Source: Ignelater luminosus (lineage: Eukaryota > Arthropoda > Insecta > Coleoptera > Elateridae). Taken from it: 64,000 nt of DNA. Numbering within the stretch: the first letter of the stretch is position 1; each line of letters begins with the position of its first letter. The notes beneath the pieces were generated by a model. The model had not been told where the DNA came from. It saw nothing but the letters and a program-made list of their open reading frames with translations, and ran no database searches. Below are positions 45,501-58,100 of this stretch, piece after piece. Location of the stretch: NCBI GenBank assembly GCA_011009095.1, contig VTPC01001032.1, positions 73,681 through 137,680 of the forward strand, in the 5' to 3' direction. The position numbers and the translations under genes were made by a program.

Positions 45501-46931
45501 TCGGAATTCGCATAATGATAAATTGTAAAGTTGAAAGTTTTGAGTTTTTGAAAATAATATAATTTTTCTACTTTCAAAGAAGGCGTAATAAGAATCTTCT
45601 CCATATCCATAGTGAAACAAGCAATACTACTGTTTAATTTCGCTTTCTTTATCACTTTCTTTGTGATCCCTTGATTCTGGTTTTCTCAGCAGATCTAAGT
45701 CATAATCTTCTTGCAAAGTAGTTTTAGATTCTTCATTCAAAGTAGCATGCTTCGTACAAAAGTCACATTGGTCTTCCTTTGGACGATGAAATCCATAATT
45801 AAATTTGGTTGTGAAGATGTGCCTGTAATAACTATGTTTCTCAGGCACTACACCTAACTCCTGATGGAAGGTACTTTCTTTTTGAAGTACTTCGACAATA
45901 ATGCGAAAAAATAACTGGTAAAGACTTTATGTGATCTCTTATGATCCCTTTCACTTCATCACTTTTCTTTTGCGATGGACTTTTCTTACCACGCCTATCT
46001 GCTTAGTAGTTCCATTCTGCGTTAATTTAGTAATGGCAGTCTTAACTGTTTTAATGGAGATATCAAGAGTTGCTAAAAAGAATTTCTGACAAACTTGACG
46101 TGATGTGTTATTTGAAATTAAATTGTAAACATAACTATAAGTTCTCCGATTAACATTTTCACTGTAACTTCGTTTTTTAGGATTACGGAAAACTTGTTTC
46201 GATATAAACTTCCAGCGCAACTTTTGCGTTTCCATCAACTGCAGAAAATCTTTAAAAATCTGTTGTCGCTGTTCTCTGGAAAAGAACTGCGTGCATTTAT
46301 AATGACACTTACAATCAATATCTCTGACGTTAGGCCCACGTTTAAGCTTTCCGTTTTGTGTTAAATATTCCTTGCCTGCTCCCTCAGTTTTTTTGAATAT
46401 TTCTTTTCCACGTGAAAGGATTTCTTTTGTTTTTCGAGTTAGTTTTCTTGAGTTTTCTGTAATACTACGAACATTATATTTTTCTCCTTCCCGATCTTCT
46501 TCGGCATCCTTCCTTAAGTTGTCATGTGGATTAGCAGTTGATACTGACGTTGAGCAAAAGCCCAGATCATTTTTAGATGAATCTGAATGCTCTTCGCTTT
46601 CGTAATCGGGACTATAAGTTGAGTCTTCAATATCGCTCCAATCTAAATCACTAGTATCGTTTTCACTGCTAATATCTTTTTGAAAGTTTGATGTAGAAGG
46701 CTCATCAATATACAAACTGCTCCCGGCATCACGTCTGTCATGTTCTGATTTAAAACGAAATGAAGACGGAAAATCAAATTTAATATCACTCTTATGAGAC
46801 ATAAAAAACTCACCAATCGGTACCGGAGTTAACATAGCATATGTACGTCTTTCCGAAGAAATTTTAATGTTATTATCATTGCTTTTTAGGTTTTGCGCCA
46901 ACTGAACCAATAATTTACCTCTAGAACTCAT
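42566..46931 (-). pseudogene. Second DUF7869-like gene, decayed and split
   Basis: Begins at the ATG at 46931 (MSSRGKLLVQLAQN). Residues 1-200 are acidic and serine-rich. Then comes CKCHYKCTQFFSREQRQQIF, RQVCQKFFLATLDISIKTV and a basic KVHRKRK end at 45952. A frameshift leads to IIRDHIKSLPVIFSHY, then (45848-45627) YGFHRPKEDQCDFC, another frameshift, and CFTMDMEK...LYYFQKLKTFNFTIYH with FYLDTAAGQDA (45370). About 2.1 kb later the family resumes: LPIEIINQKFMESGHSEMEC and VHSAIE (43140-43080), YTDFMDFKKFSSA, and a C-terminus CIPESYHQFYKNL ending in SSSSDDE at 42566. The order and motifs match the relic at 29300-32010 and, from memory, insect proteins with DUF7869. At least four frameshifts or stops. 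The acidic residues at TMD, LDT and GHS...E fit a possible DDE-type nuclease. Confidence 0.72.
43170..45335. other. About 2.1 kb interrupting the DUF7869-like gene
   Basis: The gene is recognisable on both sides (GQDA near 45350 and LPIEII near 43140) but not in between. The interval is AT-rich, with no clear ORF; 44561-44923 opens at a TTG and has no motif, and 43775-43966 is low-complexity. At 43389-43400 it contains ACACCCTGTATA, similar to the ends of the 6.7-kb element, but no partner was found. It could be an inserted element or an intron. Confidence 0.45.
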
Positions 46932-47159
46932 CACTGCAAACAAATTTTATCATCACCACACTTTCTACATTGGAAATGAACACAAAGGATTTAACTCAGA
47001 CACAACAATAAAACACAATCGTGTTTAAACCTGAATTTATGTTAAAAAAACCTTTTCACTACTACAGATGCACGATCTCTCAGCAGAAAGTTATTGGCGA
47101 TGAAATGTTCTAATTCACATAAGACTATTCCTTCGAAATGCTTGTGTCTTAGAACTATT

Positions 47160-49015
47160 CACGATTTTCTAGTACATATCCAATTATGTGCATTTTGACT
47201 TAAATCTATTAACCACAGCATATTTCGGACTTTTCTGAATTTGTTAGAAGCCCTAACTCCAAAATGCATAACTTGTGGATTAGAACCTTTCACAGCTAGG
47301 GCAACGAGTGATTCGCACAATATTTTTTTCTGTTTTTGATCTAAATATATTCTGTGGTGATATGAAAGTTTTAATCGAGCATAGCTTCCTGAGTACATTT
47401 ATTCAAATGGCTCCTGTATCTAAAACTAATGTCCAGAGTAATTTCTAAATTTCTAGCTTCTTCTCTGATTGGCATTTCAATAAAATTCAAAGACAAGCAC
47501 AATTCGTTTTGAGGACTTAAACAGATTTGTGCCAAATCATACTGCACACTATTTCAGAGAATATAGTTGAAAGTGTGACCTATTGACGCAATACCAACTG
47601 TTCAGATCATTTGTGAGTTCCTCTAGTAATTTATCGGAGTCTAAGGCATGAAAAGAGCGGTACACCTTAAGTATCATCAGCATGTAAATATGCATAGAAC
47701 AAAGGTCCCAGAATTGAGCCTTAAGGCACACCTTGTGAAATCTGGCAGAAAGAAGATACTTTGTTTTCTAATTTTATATCCTGAAACCTTCGATTGAAAT
47801 AGCGTTTAATTATATTTACTCCGTTACACCTAAACCACATAAAACGAAGTATTGCAATACGTCACGATCAATGCTATCAGAAGCCTTGCTGTAATCTGGT
47901 AGAGCAAGGATTGTAATTTATGTAAATTATGCCACTGTCTAAAGCCTGACTGGATTTCTAATAATAAATGAAAAATAAATTAAATAAAATCTGATTTGAT
48001 AATCTGATATTGGTTTTAAAACCTTAGATAGACGAGGTAAGGTACTAACAGGTCGCAAGACTGAATATGTTTAGGTAGTGATATGATTATGGTTTTCCTC
48101 CAGCAATTTGAGATTTTCTGCGTTAAGCTAAAGTTAATAAAATGAGTTGCATGCTGTAAAATGTAAGGAAAGTACATTTTAATCATGTTATTACTTATAT
48201 TATCCGAACCAGTAGCATTGCTTTTGATGCCATTAACTACCATGTGCACCTCTAATTCCGTTACAGAATTAAAATCAAAGTGTTTCCTAAGCTTGGATTA
48301 GTAGGTATCGTCATAAGCCTTAAATTATCAGTTAACCACTAAGGAGCATTTTTTGTTGTAATGGTTCTGCCTGTTTATCAAATAAACAGGTTACATTTGT
48401 ATTTAATGTCAAGTTTGTGGTTGATGTCATTAGCATAGTATATTGATTGAAGAGGTAATAAATTTGTAAATTGTTATTAAATCCTGCAGTATTTAAATTC
48501 TTAAAGTTGCAAGAAGTATTAGTTATCTGGGATTTTTTATACAGCAATACATTGATAATACAGTATACTAAATCATTATCAGATTCATTGCTAATCTTAA
48601 AACCAGTAGACTTAATCAAATAGTAATCACTAGACAGTATGATATCATTTATCAGCAAGGAAAGATCTAGGATTACCTTCAGTTCTTGTGGGTTCTGAAA
48701 TATGCTGACTCAAATTGAGATAATCCAGAAACTCTATAAAATATTTAGTAGAAGGACTAGACCGTAACAACATTGATATCTGTATATCCCAAGCAAACTA
48801 TGTTATGCGATAGGGGTCTACACATCGTAAACATTATCTCGAGTTCATCTATAAACAATCTGCAATTTATAGACGGAGGTCCGTAAATTACACCAAACAC
48901 GTACGTGTTAGATTTAATTTTAATTGAAAACTACAACTGCTGGATAGAATTAGAAATGAGCCAATTACTTCATAACGAGGTATACTTTTTATGCAAGCTG
49001 TAACACTTCCACTGC
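47160..49015 (-). pseudogene. Non-LTR retrotransposon (jockey-like) relic
   Basis: On the minus strand, from 49015: SVTACIKSIPRYEVIGSF and YVFGVIYGPPSINC, the middle of an AP-type endonuclease. Then LLINDIILSSDYYLIKSTGF (48660), NGIKSNATGSDNISNNMIK (48230; RT motif with G-DNI) and KASDSIDRDVLQYFVLCGL (47890; RT motif with FDxID). Next come SQGVP-like and GPLFYAYLHADDTKVYRSF (47710), the catalytic box with YADD as HADD, KLLEELTNDLNSWY, and RLKLSYHHRIYLDQKQKKIL (47370) from the thumb region. Frames change at least six times. The 5' end is truncated near 49015, about 350 bp from the start of the LINE on the other strand. Confidence 0.8.
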
Positions 49016-49367
49016 CAATCTATACGTAATACTTAGTGCTTTATAATCTTTTGTAAAGATACAATTATCACTTACGTACATTTGTAGACAGCCGCGTTTC
49101 TGATAAAGAGAGAATTTGATAATTTTTTACAATCTTTCTAACATAGTTTATTTTTGTAATCAACTACCACATACTTAAATATGTAACTCTTAGATTATGA
49201 TAGTTGTTCATGTTCATATGTGTGTGTCGAGTAGATACTACAGAGTGTAAATAAAATGTGAACCAAAAACTATACCACGCTCATCAGTGACCTGCAATAA
49301 TATTAGGAATCGATGTTTTAAATATCTAATCTGCCTTTATTACGAAATAGGAAGTCATCAAATTTAA

Positions 49368-50577
49368 CACTTAAAAGTGAGTGAACTAAAGCTGGAGTTA
49401 AAAAAACGCCGAATACCTCCGAAAAAGACTAAAAACGCTTTAATTCGGCAGTTAAAAACTGCTCTTAATAGTAGCTATATCGTGGAAGATGATACAGTTT
49501 TTACGAATGTTAATAGTGATAGCACCTCTAATGACAAAAGAAACCAGAAAAACCGTAGCGATAGAAACAAGAAATACATAAATACGTATCAGGCAAAAAT
49601 CAAGTGTTTAGAAAATAAAGTGACTATTTTACAAAAGAATATGCAGCGACTGCTAAATAAATATCATCGAAGTCAAAAGGAGCTTATCTCTATCAAACAA
49701 CAGTTACAACATTCCAAGACACTTGCAGATAATAATGTAAAGAAATCACCGAAGACAAACAATATTCGACAGAAAATTAGTAATAACGACAAATATTTTA
49801 AAATGTCCAATAGTATTATCAATAATGTCAACACCAAAATACCAGGTCAAGTACAAAAACAAGCTATTCAGGTTAAGATCAATACTACCGAAAATTCAAC
49901 ATCAAGTGCTAAATCAAAAGTACTACTGTTAAGCGATAGTAACGGTCGTAATAGTGCGAACATCTTACAGTCTCTACTTTGTTCTGATAATTACAACGTG
50001 CAGTGTATATTTAAGCCTAATGGCAAATATGAATATATAATTGAGGACCTAAACAATCTAGTAAAAATTTTGGGAAAAAAGATTATATAATAATATGGGT
50101 GGAACTAATAACGCTTTGAGAGGAGAGAAACTGAACAAAAATGCATTTGATAAAATAAAAGTCGCCGCAAATAATACAAATATAATTTTTATATCAACTC
50201 CTTTTTGCAACAATCGTCCTATTCTTAACAATTTTATTTATGATATCAATTTGCAAGTATACAATAAAATACTAGAAGAAAATATATTAAGTGCGTATTA
50301 TCTGGATATCAATTCACTGTTTAGTACTAATTCTGCAAATCACGGAATACACTTAAAAAAAACAAACAAATTTATATTATTCAAAAAAGTTGCTGAGTAT
50401 ATTGAAAATAAAAACATCGAATTTAATGACAACAACCCGGAAAAGTTTATAAACAGGGACAATCTAATTGCTATAATTCCATTTAGTCCAACAGCTTCTT
50501 TCTGTGTGTCTCAGCTAAGGGATTCCAATGTGAATTTTTGCACACAGCCTCCGGATCAGTTGGAAACACTTGTGTAA
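49368..50577 (+). pseudogene. LINE ORF1: SAP and SGNH esterase domains
   Basis: The frame opens after a stop at 49365 and has no ATG at the start; the track-like first codon is GTG (49377), and LKVSELKLELKKRRIPPK begins a SAP-type DNA-binding motif. A basic coiled-coil stretch follows (LENKVTILQKNMQRLLNKY). The esterase then begins with KVLLLSDSNGRN (catalytic serine block GDS-like, SDS), breaks at 50088 in an A-rich tract plus a lost G, and resumes in another frame as GGTNNALRG (block III) to end with NHGIHLKK (catalytic histidine) near 50350. It stops at TAA 50575-50577. SGNH esterases in LINE ORF1 may help membrane or RNA-particle steps. Two frameshifts make this copy defective. Confidence 0.82.
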
Positions 50578-53501
50578 ATGAACATATTACAAGTAGCAAA
50601 AGTAGTGTTAGTACATACGGACCAAGTAGAATACTCACAGTTGTAAATGAAAAAAAAGGTTCTAACGACGATAGTGATTATAAAACAATGTCAATGTACT
50701 ACCAAAATGTGCGTGGACTTAGAATGAAAACGAGTGAGTTATATGATAATGTGTTGGCGAACGATTTTTCTATTATTGCGTTTACAGAAACTAATTTAAA
50801 TTGTTCTTTTGAAAATCGTGAAATTATGGATGATAGATACACAGTATATCGAAACGATCGTAAATGTGAATTAACTGGTAAACAGGGTGGAGGTGGAGTG
50901 TTGCTTGCAGTACGTAAAAAATATAGTTCTTGTAAAGTCAACGTAGATAACATTTAAGGTATATAAAGTTTATGGGTTGTTTTTAAATATTTACATTACA
51001 GTATTTTAGTTAGTTTAGTTTATATTCCTCTCAAATCAATAATTGAAAAATACCGTCTGTATTTTGAAATGCTTGAAAACGTTTGCAGAATGAGGTTCGA
51101 TAGTATAATTGTTATTGGCGATTTTAATGTACCACAGGTTTCGGGAACTAATTACGACTTTTCTAAAGGTGGAGGATCAGCTAAATGCATTGGAGAGTTT
51201 ATACAGTTGTACAATTTACATTCTGTCAATAATATTTTGAATTCTAAGAACGCTACTTTAGATTTGGTTTTAACCAATTTACAATGTGTAGTAGAAGAAG
51301 ATGCAGTACCTCTCGTTAAAGTTGATCTGGCTTATCACCCTCCTTTAGCTATAACTTTTAGGTTAGTTGGAACAAAAAACTGCAATAAGAAGGGTAAGAA
51401 CTGCTCATATTACTACAATTTTAAAAAAGCTAATTTTGATTTGATGTATAACATTACTAGGTTTACCGATTGGACTTTTATTAAGTACGAGACGAATGTT
51501 GATATAGCACTAAACAAACTTTATGATGTTTTATATAATATTTTAGATCAGTGTGTTCCCAAGAATACAATAACCAATAAGTCGCGTAAATATCCTTCGT
51601 GGTATGATAATAATATAAAAACAAAACTTAAGGAGAAACGGAAAGTTCGGGAACGTTTAAAAACCAATAATTTAAATCGTAACCTTAAACTCAAATTCAA
51701 TACTTTACGGAAGGATATTAAGAATTTAATTAAAAATGCACGCAAGAGATATTTACAAGTTCAATTAGATATACGGGCTAATCCAAGAACATTCTGGGAT
51801 TTTATTAGAGCGAAGAACAAAAAAGGGGGATTATTACTTGAGGTAACTCACAATAATGTCATATATGCCGGGGATAAGTTGATAGTTTCTGCTTTTGCCA
51901 AATAGTTCAGTTCGGTCTACTCTAAAGATAATACTAATACAACAAATAATAACTTCCAATTAGATTACGGAACTGAGTGTCTAAATATTCGGAATATATC
52001 CATAGATCAGGTGACAACGGCCATTAAGCAGCTAAAACCGCGTGCTTCTCCTGATGAAGATAATATTCCGTCTTATTTAATCAAGAGTTTATCCGAGTTT
52101 CTGTCTGAACCGTTAACGGCGATCATTAATTTAAGTTTAAATACAGGCAAATTTCCAACTCATCTTAAAAAAGCCTGGATCAGACCTATTCATAAGTCCG
52201 CCGATATTAAAAATTATCGTCCTGTGGCTGTACTAAATACATTTAGTAAAATTTTCGAAGCAGTCTTACATTTGCAAATTTATAATCATGTTAAAACTGT
52301 AATAAGTAAATATCAACATGGATGTGTTCCTTAAAAGTCGACAGTTACAAGTTTACTAACCTTTACAGATATTATTTCCGAAAATATAAATAATAAGTTA
52401 CAAACTGATGTCGTTTATTTAGACGCTGCAAAAGCATTCGATAAAGTGGATTTTAATATTCTTATTAGCAAACTCAAGGCGTTTGGTTTTAGTGATAAAT
52501 TGCTCAAAATTTTTAAATCTTATTTAACTGAAAGATCAATGTCTGTACGTTATAATCATGTTTTTTCTGAAAATTTCGTTCCAACGTCGGGGGTCCCACA
52601 AGGTTCAACGCTAGGCCCTTTATTATTTTTATTATTTATAAATGATCTGCCTCGTTGCATCACATCCAGTGAAATATTATTATATGCAGATGATGTTAGA
52701 CTGTTTCGAAAAGTAAATAATAATCAAGACTGCATAGTGCTTCAGAATGATTTAAACCGTTTAGTAAGCTGGTATGATGAAAATAAATTACAACTTAATA
52801 CCAAAAAATGTCAAGTTATCTCTTTCAGCCGTAAACGGACTGAACTAACTCACAATTACACGATAATGGGAATTACATTGCAGAAGGTAACTGAAGTTAA
52901 AGATTTGGGTGTAATATTTACTTCCAAACTAAAATTTAGTCGTCATATTGAGAAATGTGCGAAAGAGGCCAATCGGAAGTTAGGATGGATACTTAGAAAC
53001 AGTGAAGATTTTTCTAAGGAAACTACTTTGCTACTATATAATGCTTATGTACTTTCGAAATTGGAATATGCCGCTGTAATTTGGGTCCCTAGGTCTTTTA
53101 TGGATATTGATATTGTGGAGAAAGTTCAAAAATGCTTTTTGAGGCATCTCTATTATCTAAAGTATGGGATATTCCCTAATTTTAAACATCACGTAGCATA
53201 CAATGTTCAGCTTGAAAAGTTTGAAATGAAAAGATTAGAGACTAGGCGCAGGTTAATTTCAATCACTACTGTTTATAAAGCTCTCCACTATCAAATCGGC
53301 TGTGAACAGTTGTTACATAAGTGCAGTTTTATTGTTCCTAACATTAGATGTCGAATAAAAAATGTACCATTCAGAACTTTCAACACGTGTTTACCAATTA
53401 CTACAGTTTTGAATGATGTTAATGATCTTTCAAAAATATATAAATTTGATTTATTTAGCGACACGTATTCCTCTATTATTAAAGCCTGTGATGGTAAATA
53501 A
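50578..53501 (+). pseudogene. LINE ORF2: endonuclease and reverse transcriptase
   Basis: The endonuclease shows YYQNVRGLRMK (Asn), AFTETNLN (Glu), then after a stop at 50957 IVIGDFNVPQ (Asp, Asn) and DLAYHPPLAI (the His motif). A linker with basic KLKEKRKVRERLK follows, then a stop at 51905. The reverse transcriptase shows RASPDEDNIPSYLIK, IKNYRPVAVLN, a stop at 52334 in place of a family arginine, VVYLDAAKAFDKVDF, SGVPQGSTLGPLLFLLFIND, the catalytic LLYADDVRLF, and the thumb VKDLGVIFTSKLKFS...HIEKC, ending 53501. The ORF1 stop and ORF2 overlap slightly; ORF2 has no ATG until MSMYYQNV (50694). Three nonsense codons disable it, though the RT active site itself is intact. Confidence 0.85.
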
Positions 53502-54004
53502 CTGTCATTCTTTTTATACTATTAATATTTATGTATTGATATAAAACTTTTTTTTTTATTGCTTACAATTATTTTAATTTTACACTTTTATTTTATAGCT
53601 AAATGTTGTATTCTAATTATTTGTATTTTGAATTTTTGGGCGAAAGATAATTATTTAATACTCCTAGTATATTTTATTTATCGCACGTAAGGATTATTTA
53701 CAATATTTTGAAATCATTTGATATTTTATTATTTATATATATTGACATTGGTGTTTAGATTCTAGTCCATGTCTTTTATTTGAATGACATTTTATACAGT
53801 TGTATTTGTCCTATTCAAGCAGCTGTGCTCAATTTTTGTATTTTAATTTGTTGTTCTCTGTTGTGTATTATTACTGATGTTTACAATTTTTTGTTTGATA
53901 TGTTTTTAACTTTGTTACGCGGCACATAATTTTAGATTTATTGTAATTCTCTATAATTGGCTATGTAGCTGTTGAGAATAAAGGTTATTATTATTATTAT
54001 TATC

Positions 54005-54390
54005 ATGATTATGATAATCAATTGGATGATGTTAAATTATATTAAATTTCTTTCTACACCTGTGTCAAAAGTAGCGATCAGCTTTCGGTGTCAAAAAAGT
54101 CTCTTTTAAGCATTAGTGCCCAGAAGTAATATTTTTTCGCATTAGTGCTCAAAAGTATTACCTTTGGACATTAGTGCTTGAAAAAGCCCCTGTACTGTGT
54201 CAAACAGATTTTTTTGAACGAAATGTAGAGAAAGTAGCCCATGCAACTCATGCCAAAAAAAATTGTTTGAACTGATTTGCTTGGTGGTTCGAATCTACAG
54301 CTTTCGAATTTGCACAAAAAATTGCTTTTTTGGCACTTTTTACATAATTTACTATTTTTACATTTTATATGGTAATGTGTATATTACTAC
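54005..54390. other. AT-rich spacer after the LINE tail
   Basis: It contains loosely repeated phrases around AGCATTAGTGCCCAGAAGTA, CATTAGTGCTCAAAAGTATTA and CATTAGTGCTTGAAAAAG (54107-54185), three near-tandem copies of a unit of about 35 bp. No gene. Confidence 0.5.
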
Positions 54391-55150
54391 TGTGACACGC
54401 TTAGTTGGGCTTGGTTGTGGACGGCGGTCTCGGTCTCGGTCAGATTTGATAAGGGGGTTTACTCCTCCCCCGCCTCATCCTTGGGGCAGTCAGACGAGGG
54501 CTTACATGTAGCTACGATGATGATCCGGAAATTCAGGATCGACTGGCTGGAATGATAGAACTGAAGAGCTTACGGTACGAATAAAACACAGATTTTAACC
54601 CAAACAGTATCTATTGAAGTAAGAAAGTTGATTACAAGCTGGCGATTATTATACAAACAGGTAATTAAATCCTACACTAATTTACCAGGCAGTGGAGCAA
54701 ACAAGCGCAGCGTGCAAATCAAGCGGATCGGGTTATGAATCGGGTCCAGAGCCTAGCAAGATGCAGGAGAATCACGGGGGGGGGTATAGACGGACGAGGC
54801 TATCCAGCGGCGAAGGGTCGGATTGACCGCCAACACCGGCAATAAAGCCACAAGTCAGAAAATGAATTGAACGATAGGGTTGTATGGAGACGGACGGTTA
54901 GGTTTAGGACATCTCAATACCACAAGGCTTACCCACAGGATACTCATTTGTATTGGAGCTGGTTCTGTCGCTAGGCGGTTCGAGATTCTTCCTCAGACTG
55001 CTGCAACTAGAACTCGAGCTAGAACTGCCTTTCGTCAGACGGGTATTTGCTTATGTACCCATACGGTTCCCCCTGCGCTAACAAGCTTTTGTTGCTGAAA
55101 GGCTCCGTGTAGAAGCAAATGGATTAGTGGGGGAATAGGTTTGCGGTTCG
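54390..55150. other. GC-rich segment of unknown nature
   Basis: Base composition changes sharply: CGGCGGTCTCGGTCTCGG, a CTCCTCCCCCGCCTC patch, GGGGGGGGG (54776-54784) and many CG dinucleotides. Two short open frames (54263-54511, 54880-55098) show no motif. It may be an LTR, a decayed gene or a CpG-rich regulatory segment. Confidence 0.45.
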
Positions 55151-58100
55151 CCCCACTAATAAAGCAAAGAACCATATTATAACTTAATTATAATTAAATC
55201 TAACAGCGGATTTAGCATCGAAAGATTGAATATCGGTGAGAAATGCATTTTATAATTTGGACGGAAATGGAAGGCAACTTCCTTTAAAATAATTTTTACA
55301 TTATTCGGAATTAAAAGAATATAAAATTATTGGCTGGTTGTCTCAGACAACAGAGAAAATTACATATTTACAATGGTGGAATTAAATAAATATGCAAATA
55401 GAAAATATAGCATTGTATAAATTTATACAGCGGTGTCTGGTAAGCGGCGTCATGTGCTTATCGTAGCAACAAGCGTGCATATAAAGATACCTTTCTGTTG
55501 TAGACATATAAAATGAAATAATGAAATTAACATTTATTGTACTAGTTCTTAAAAGGTCCAGTTTTAATTAAGTAACTTCGTTACACTATATCCAAGATCG
55601 TTTGGTAATGAAGCATTTTAATATGATATAACAAGGTTATTAATTACTGTTTAAAATCAAAGACCAATGTTATCTTCGTACAAGTGCTAATTGACTAGTT
55701 TAAGGTAGTATCAGTATAGTGGCCTTCCTTTAAGATAGATTCGTTGATTTGAAAACTGTAGTATTCGCTGCACCTAAAACAACACAAACAATAGATGAAA
55801 ACATCTGTGTGCATGCATTTACAGCGTTCTCAAGCAAAGTGTTTAAGTAGCAAACTTCGCTTGTGATTATTTAGAAATGGGTTTTTTTAGGACGTGAATA
55901 CTGATATAAAGTCTAGCAACTTAAATAAAATTTCCTGTTTAGCAACTAATGGTATGGTCGTCTATGTAAATCAATATAAAAAAACAATTTGTTTAAAATA
56001 TTAATTTAAAAAATGAAAATATAGTTATCCAACTAGGACACGCGTAAAAGTTAAAATTAAACAAAATAATAAGTTGTAATGCTTTAGAAGTATATTCGCT
56101 AATACATATTTAAGTTTATAAAACAACAATTCCTTGTATTTGTTAGATGTAGACAAAATAACCTGGACTGTATTTTCTATTAAAAGCACAAGAAATCTAT
56201 AAACGAAGGACAATTCAAAATAATTGAAAATACTACGTACATAAACTTATTTCCTGTTAAATAATTAAAGTGAATTATTGTTCGAAAATCAATTGAACCC
56301 ACGAATGAAGCTTGAAAATTCAAAATCAACAGATAGAAGGAAGAAAGAAAATTTATTTAATTGAATTCTTTTTTTCTACTTCAGTAGTATTTGTAAATAA
56401 TGATAAAATGAAACATCTTATTAGAGTTCAAATAATACAATAGCTGCACAGTGCACATGAATCTTAATATCAGGCTGAAACTTTATCCTTGCGTTCGGAT
56501 TTTCTTATCCAATTTGAATTTATGGCTCTTTTTTGTTCAATAACTCCATTTATATAAAAAATGCAAACTTTGCAGATAAAGTAAAACAGTTATCGAGACC
56601 AATAAAAACAGCAAGACTGACAAAGTAGTTAAATATTTGAAGCGCTATAGTTACTCGGAGGACATCGAAAATTATTTTCAAAGGTATCATAGTTTTAGTT
56701 TTGGTAAATTATAATTATAACAAAACGATTTCATTTACATCGAGCAAATCAAAAAAGTTAGTTCCTCGACGAAACAAGTTATCTCGACACAATAGTACAA
56801 CGAAATTTTGAGAAATCTCGAATCTAACCAAAATACTCTATGAAGATAAATAATGCCATTTATCTAAGAAAACGGGAATAGTTAAGTTACTGTAGCTGAT
56901 ATTAACATAAAAGGTTATCTCAAAAAAAAATTGTTAGCAGACACTATCATAACTTGCTGGTTTGTTGAAGTGACATTTTTGTCTTATTATCTTTTAAAAC
57001 AGACATGAGTGCCTATTAGGTAACAAGGAAGAGGTGTGCAAAAATCACAACAGATATTCGACATTATGGAAGGCACAGTAGGTTTAGACCCTGGGTGTTG
57101 CGGTTTACCCCATTCTACAACATACATATGTAGTTGCCATAATAGTAAGGTTAGTTTAACAAGGTACAAACAACATATTTTATAATGAGAAACAACCCGT
57201 TCTACAATTGATCTTTAATTATAATAGTAAAGTTTACTTTTATTTTGCTATAACCTAAGAACCTTTTAGTATGTAAATGGCTTGAATGGGGTATCACAAA
57301 TAAGAGGTTCTTTTGTAATTCAAGCAAAACCTTCTCCACAGTTTACCTTAAAGGAGCGCGTTAGATAAAACAAGCTATACGCACACCTTTATGAATTTAA
57401 CATGATTGCTATGTAAACATTACATAAAACCATAGGTAAACAGATTAAAGGTGCCCTGATTGATACGTAAATAAATGTCACTTTTGTGAAGAATGGTTTA
57501 ACGCTAATAGCTCCATTTTCGTATAAATAAAATAATTTACCTAAATAGCAAAGAATGCACAAGTTACCCTTAAATGAAACATGGAGGAAATATTTACATT
57601 TTACACGGTATCCAGTTTGGTGTTGGATAAGATAACCCTTGTTCTAGTCAAGTTGAGTACTTTAGGAAGCTATTTCAAAATAAAAATTCATCGTTTTAGA
57701 CACCAGTAATTTGTAAACTGAGCGATCTAACCATTAAAAATTAGTTAATACATAAATGTTGCTTAAGAAGTAAAAAACATAATATTAAGATGGGGTATTT
57801 TACAATATAAAAGGATCAACTTTGTGCTAGAATGGTATGAAACATTTCTAAATGTTAAAACAAACAGAACATGCAAGTTTGCAAAAATGTTATCAACAAC
57901 TATAAAGTATTCAGGGTTTATCAGGAGTAAATTGAAGGGATAAATTACAAACATGGAATTTAAGGGGAAACTGGGAATGTTTGATAATAATGAAAAGGCC
58001 TCAACGGAAAGGCATACAGGAGCCAATATTAATTCAGAGGTATTTCCAAAGCGCACAAGGAGATATATAATTTTAAGACTTGAACAAGTAGGAGAGCATA

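Larger units (their letters stand above)
49365..54002 (+). mobile_element. CR1/L2-group LINE, nearly full length but inactive
   Basis: ORF1 (SAP plus SGNH esterase) is followed by ORF2 (endonuclease plus reverse transcriptase), a 3' UTR of about 480 bp, AATAAA at 53977-53982 and a (TTA)n tail (53985-54002), the typical 3' terminus of LINEs that end in a short microsatellite. An esterase-bearing ORF1 is characteristic of the CR1/L2 group. Flanking target duplications were not identified. The start is placed at the first frame after the stop at 49365, so the 5' end is uncertain. Confidence 0.85.
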
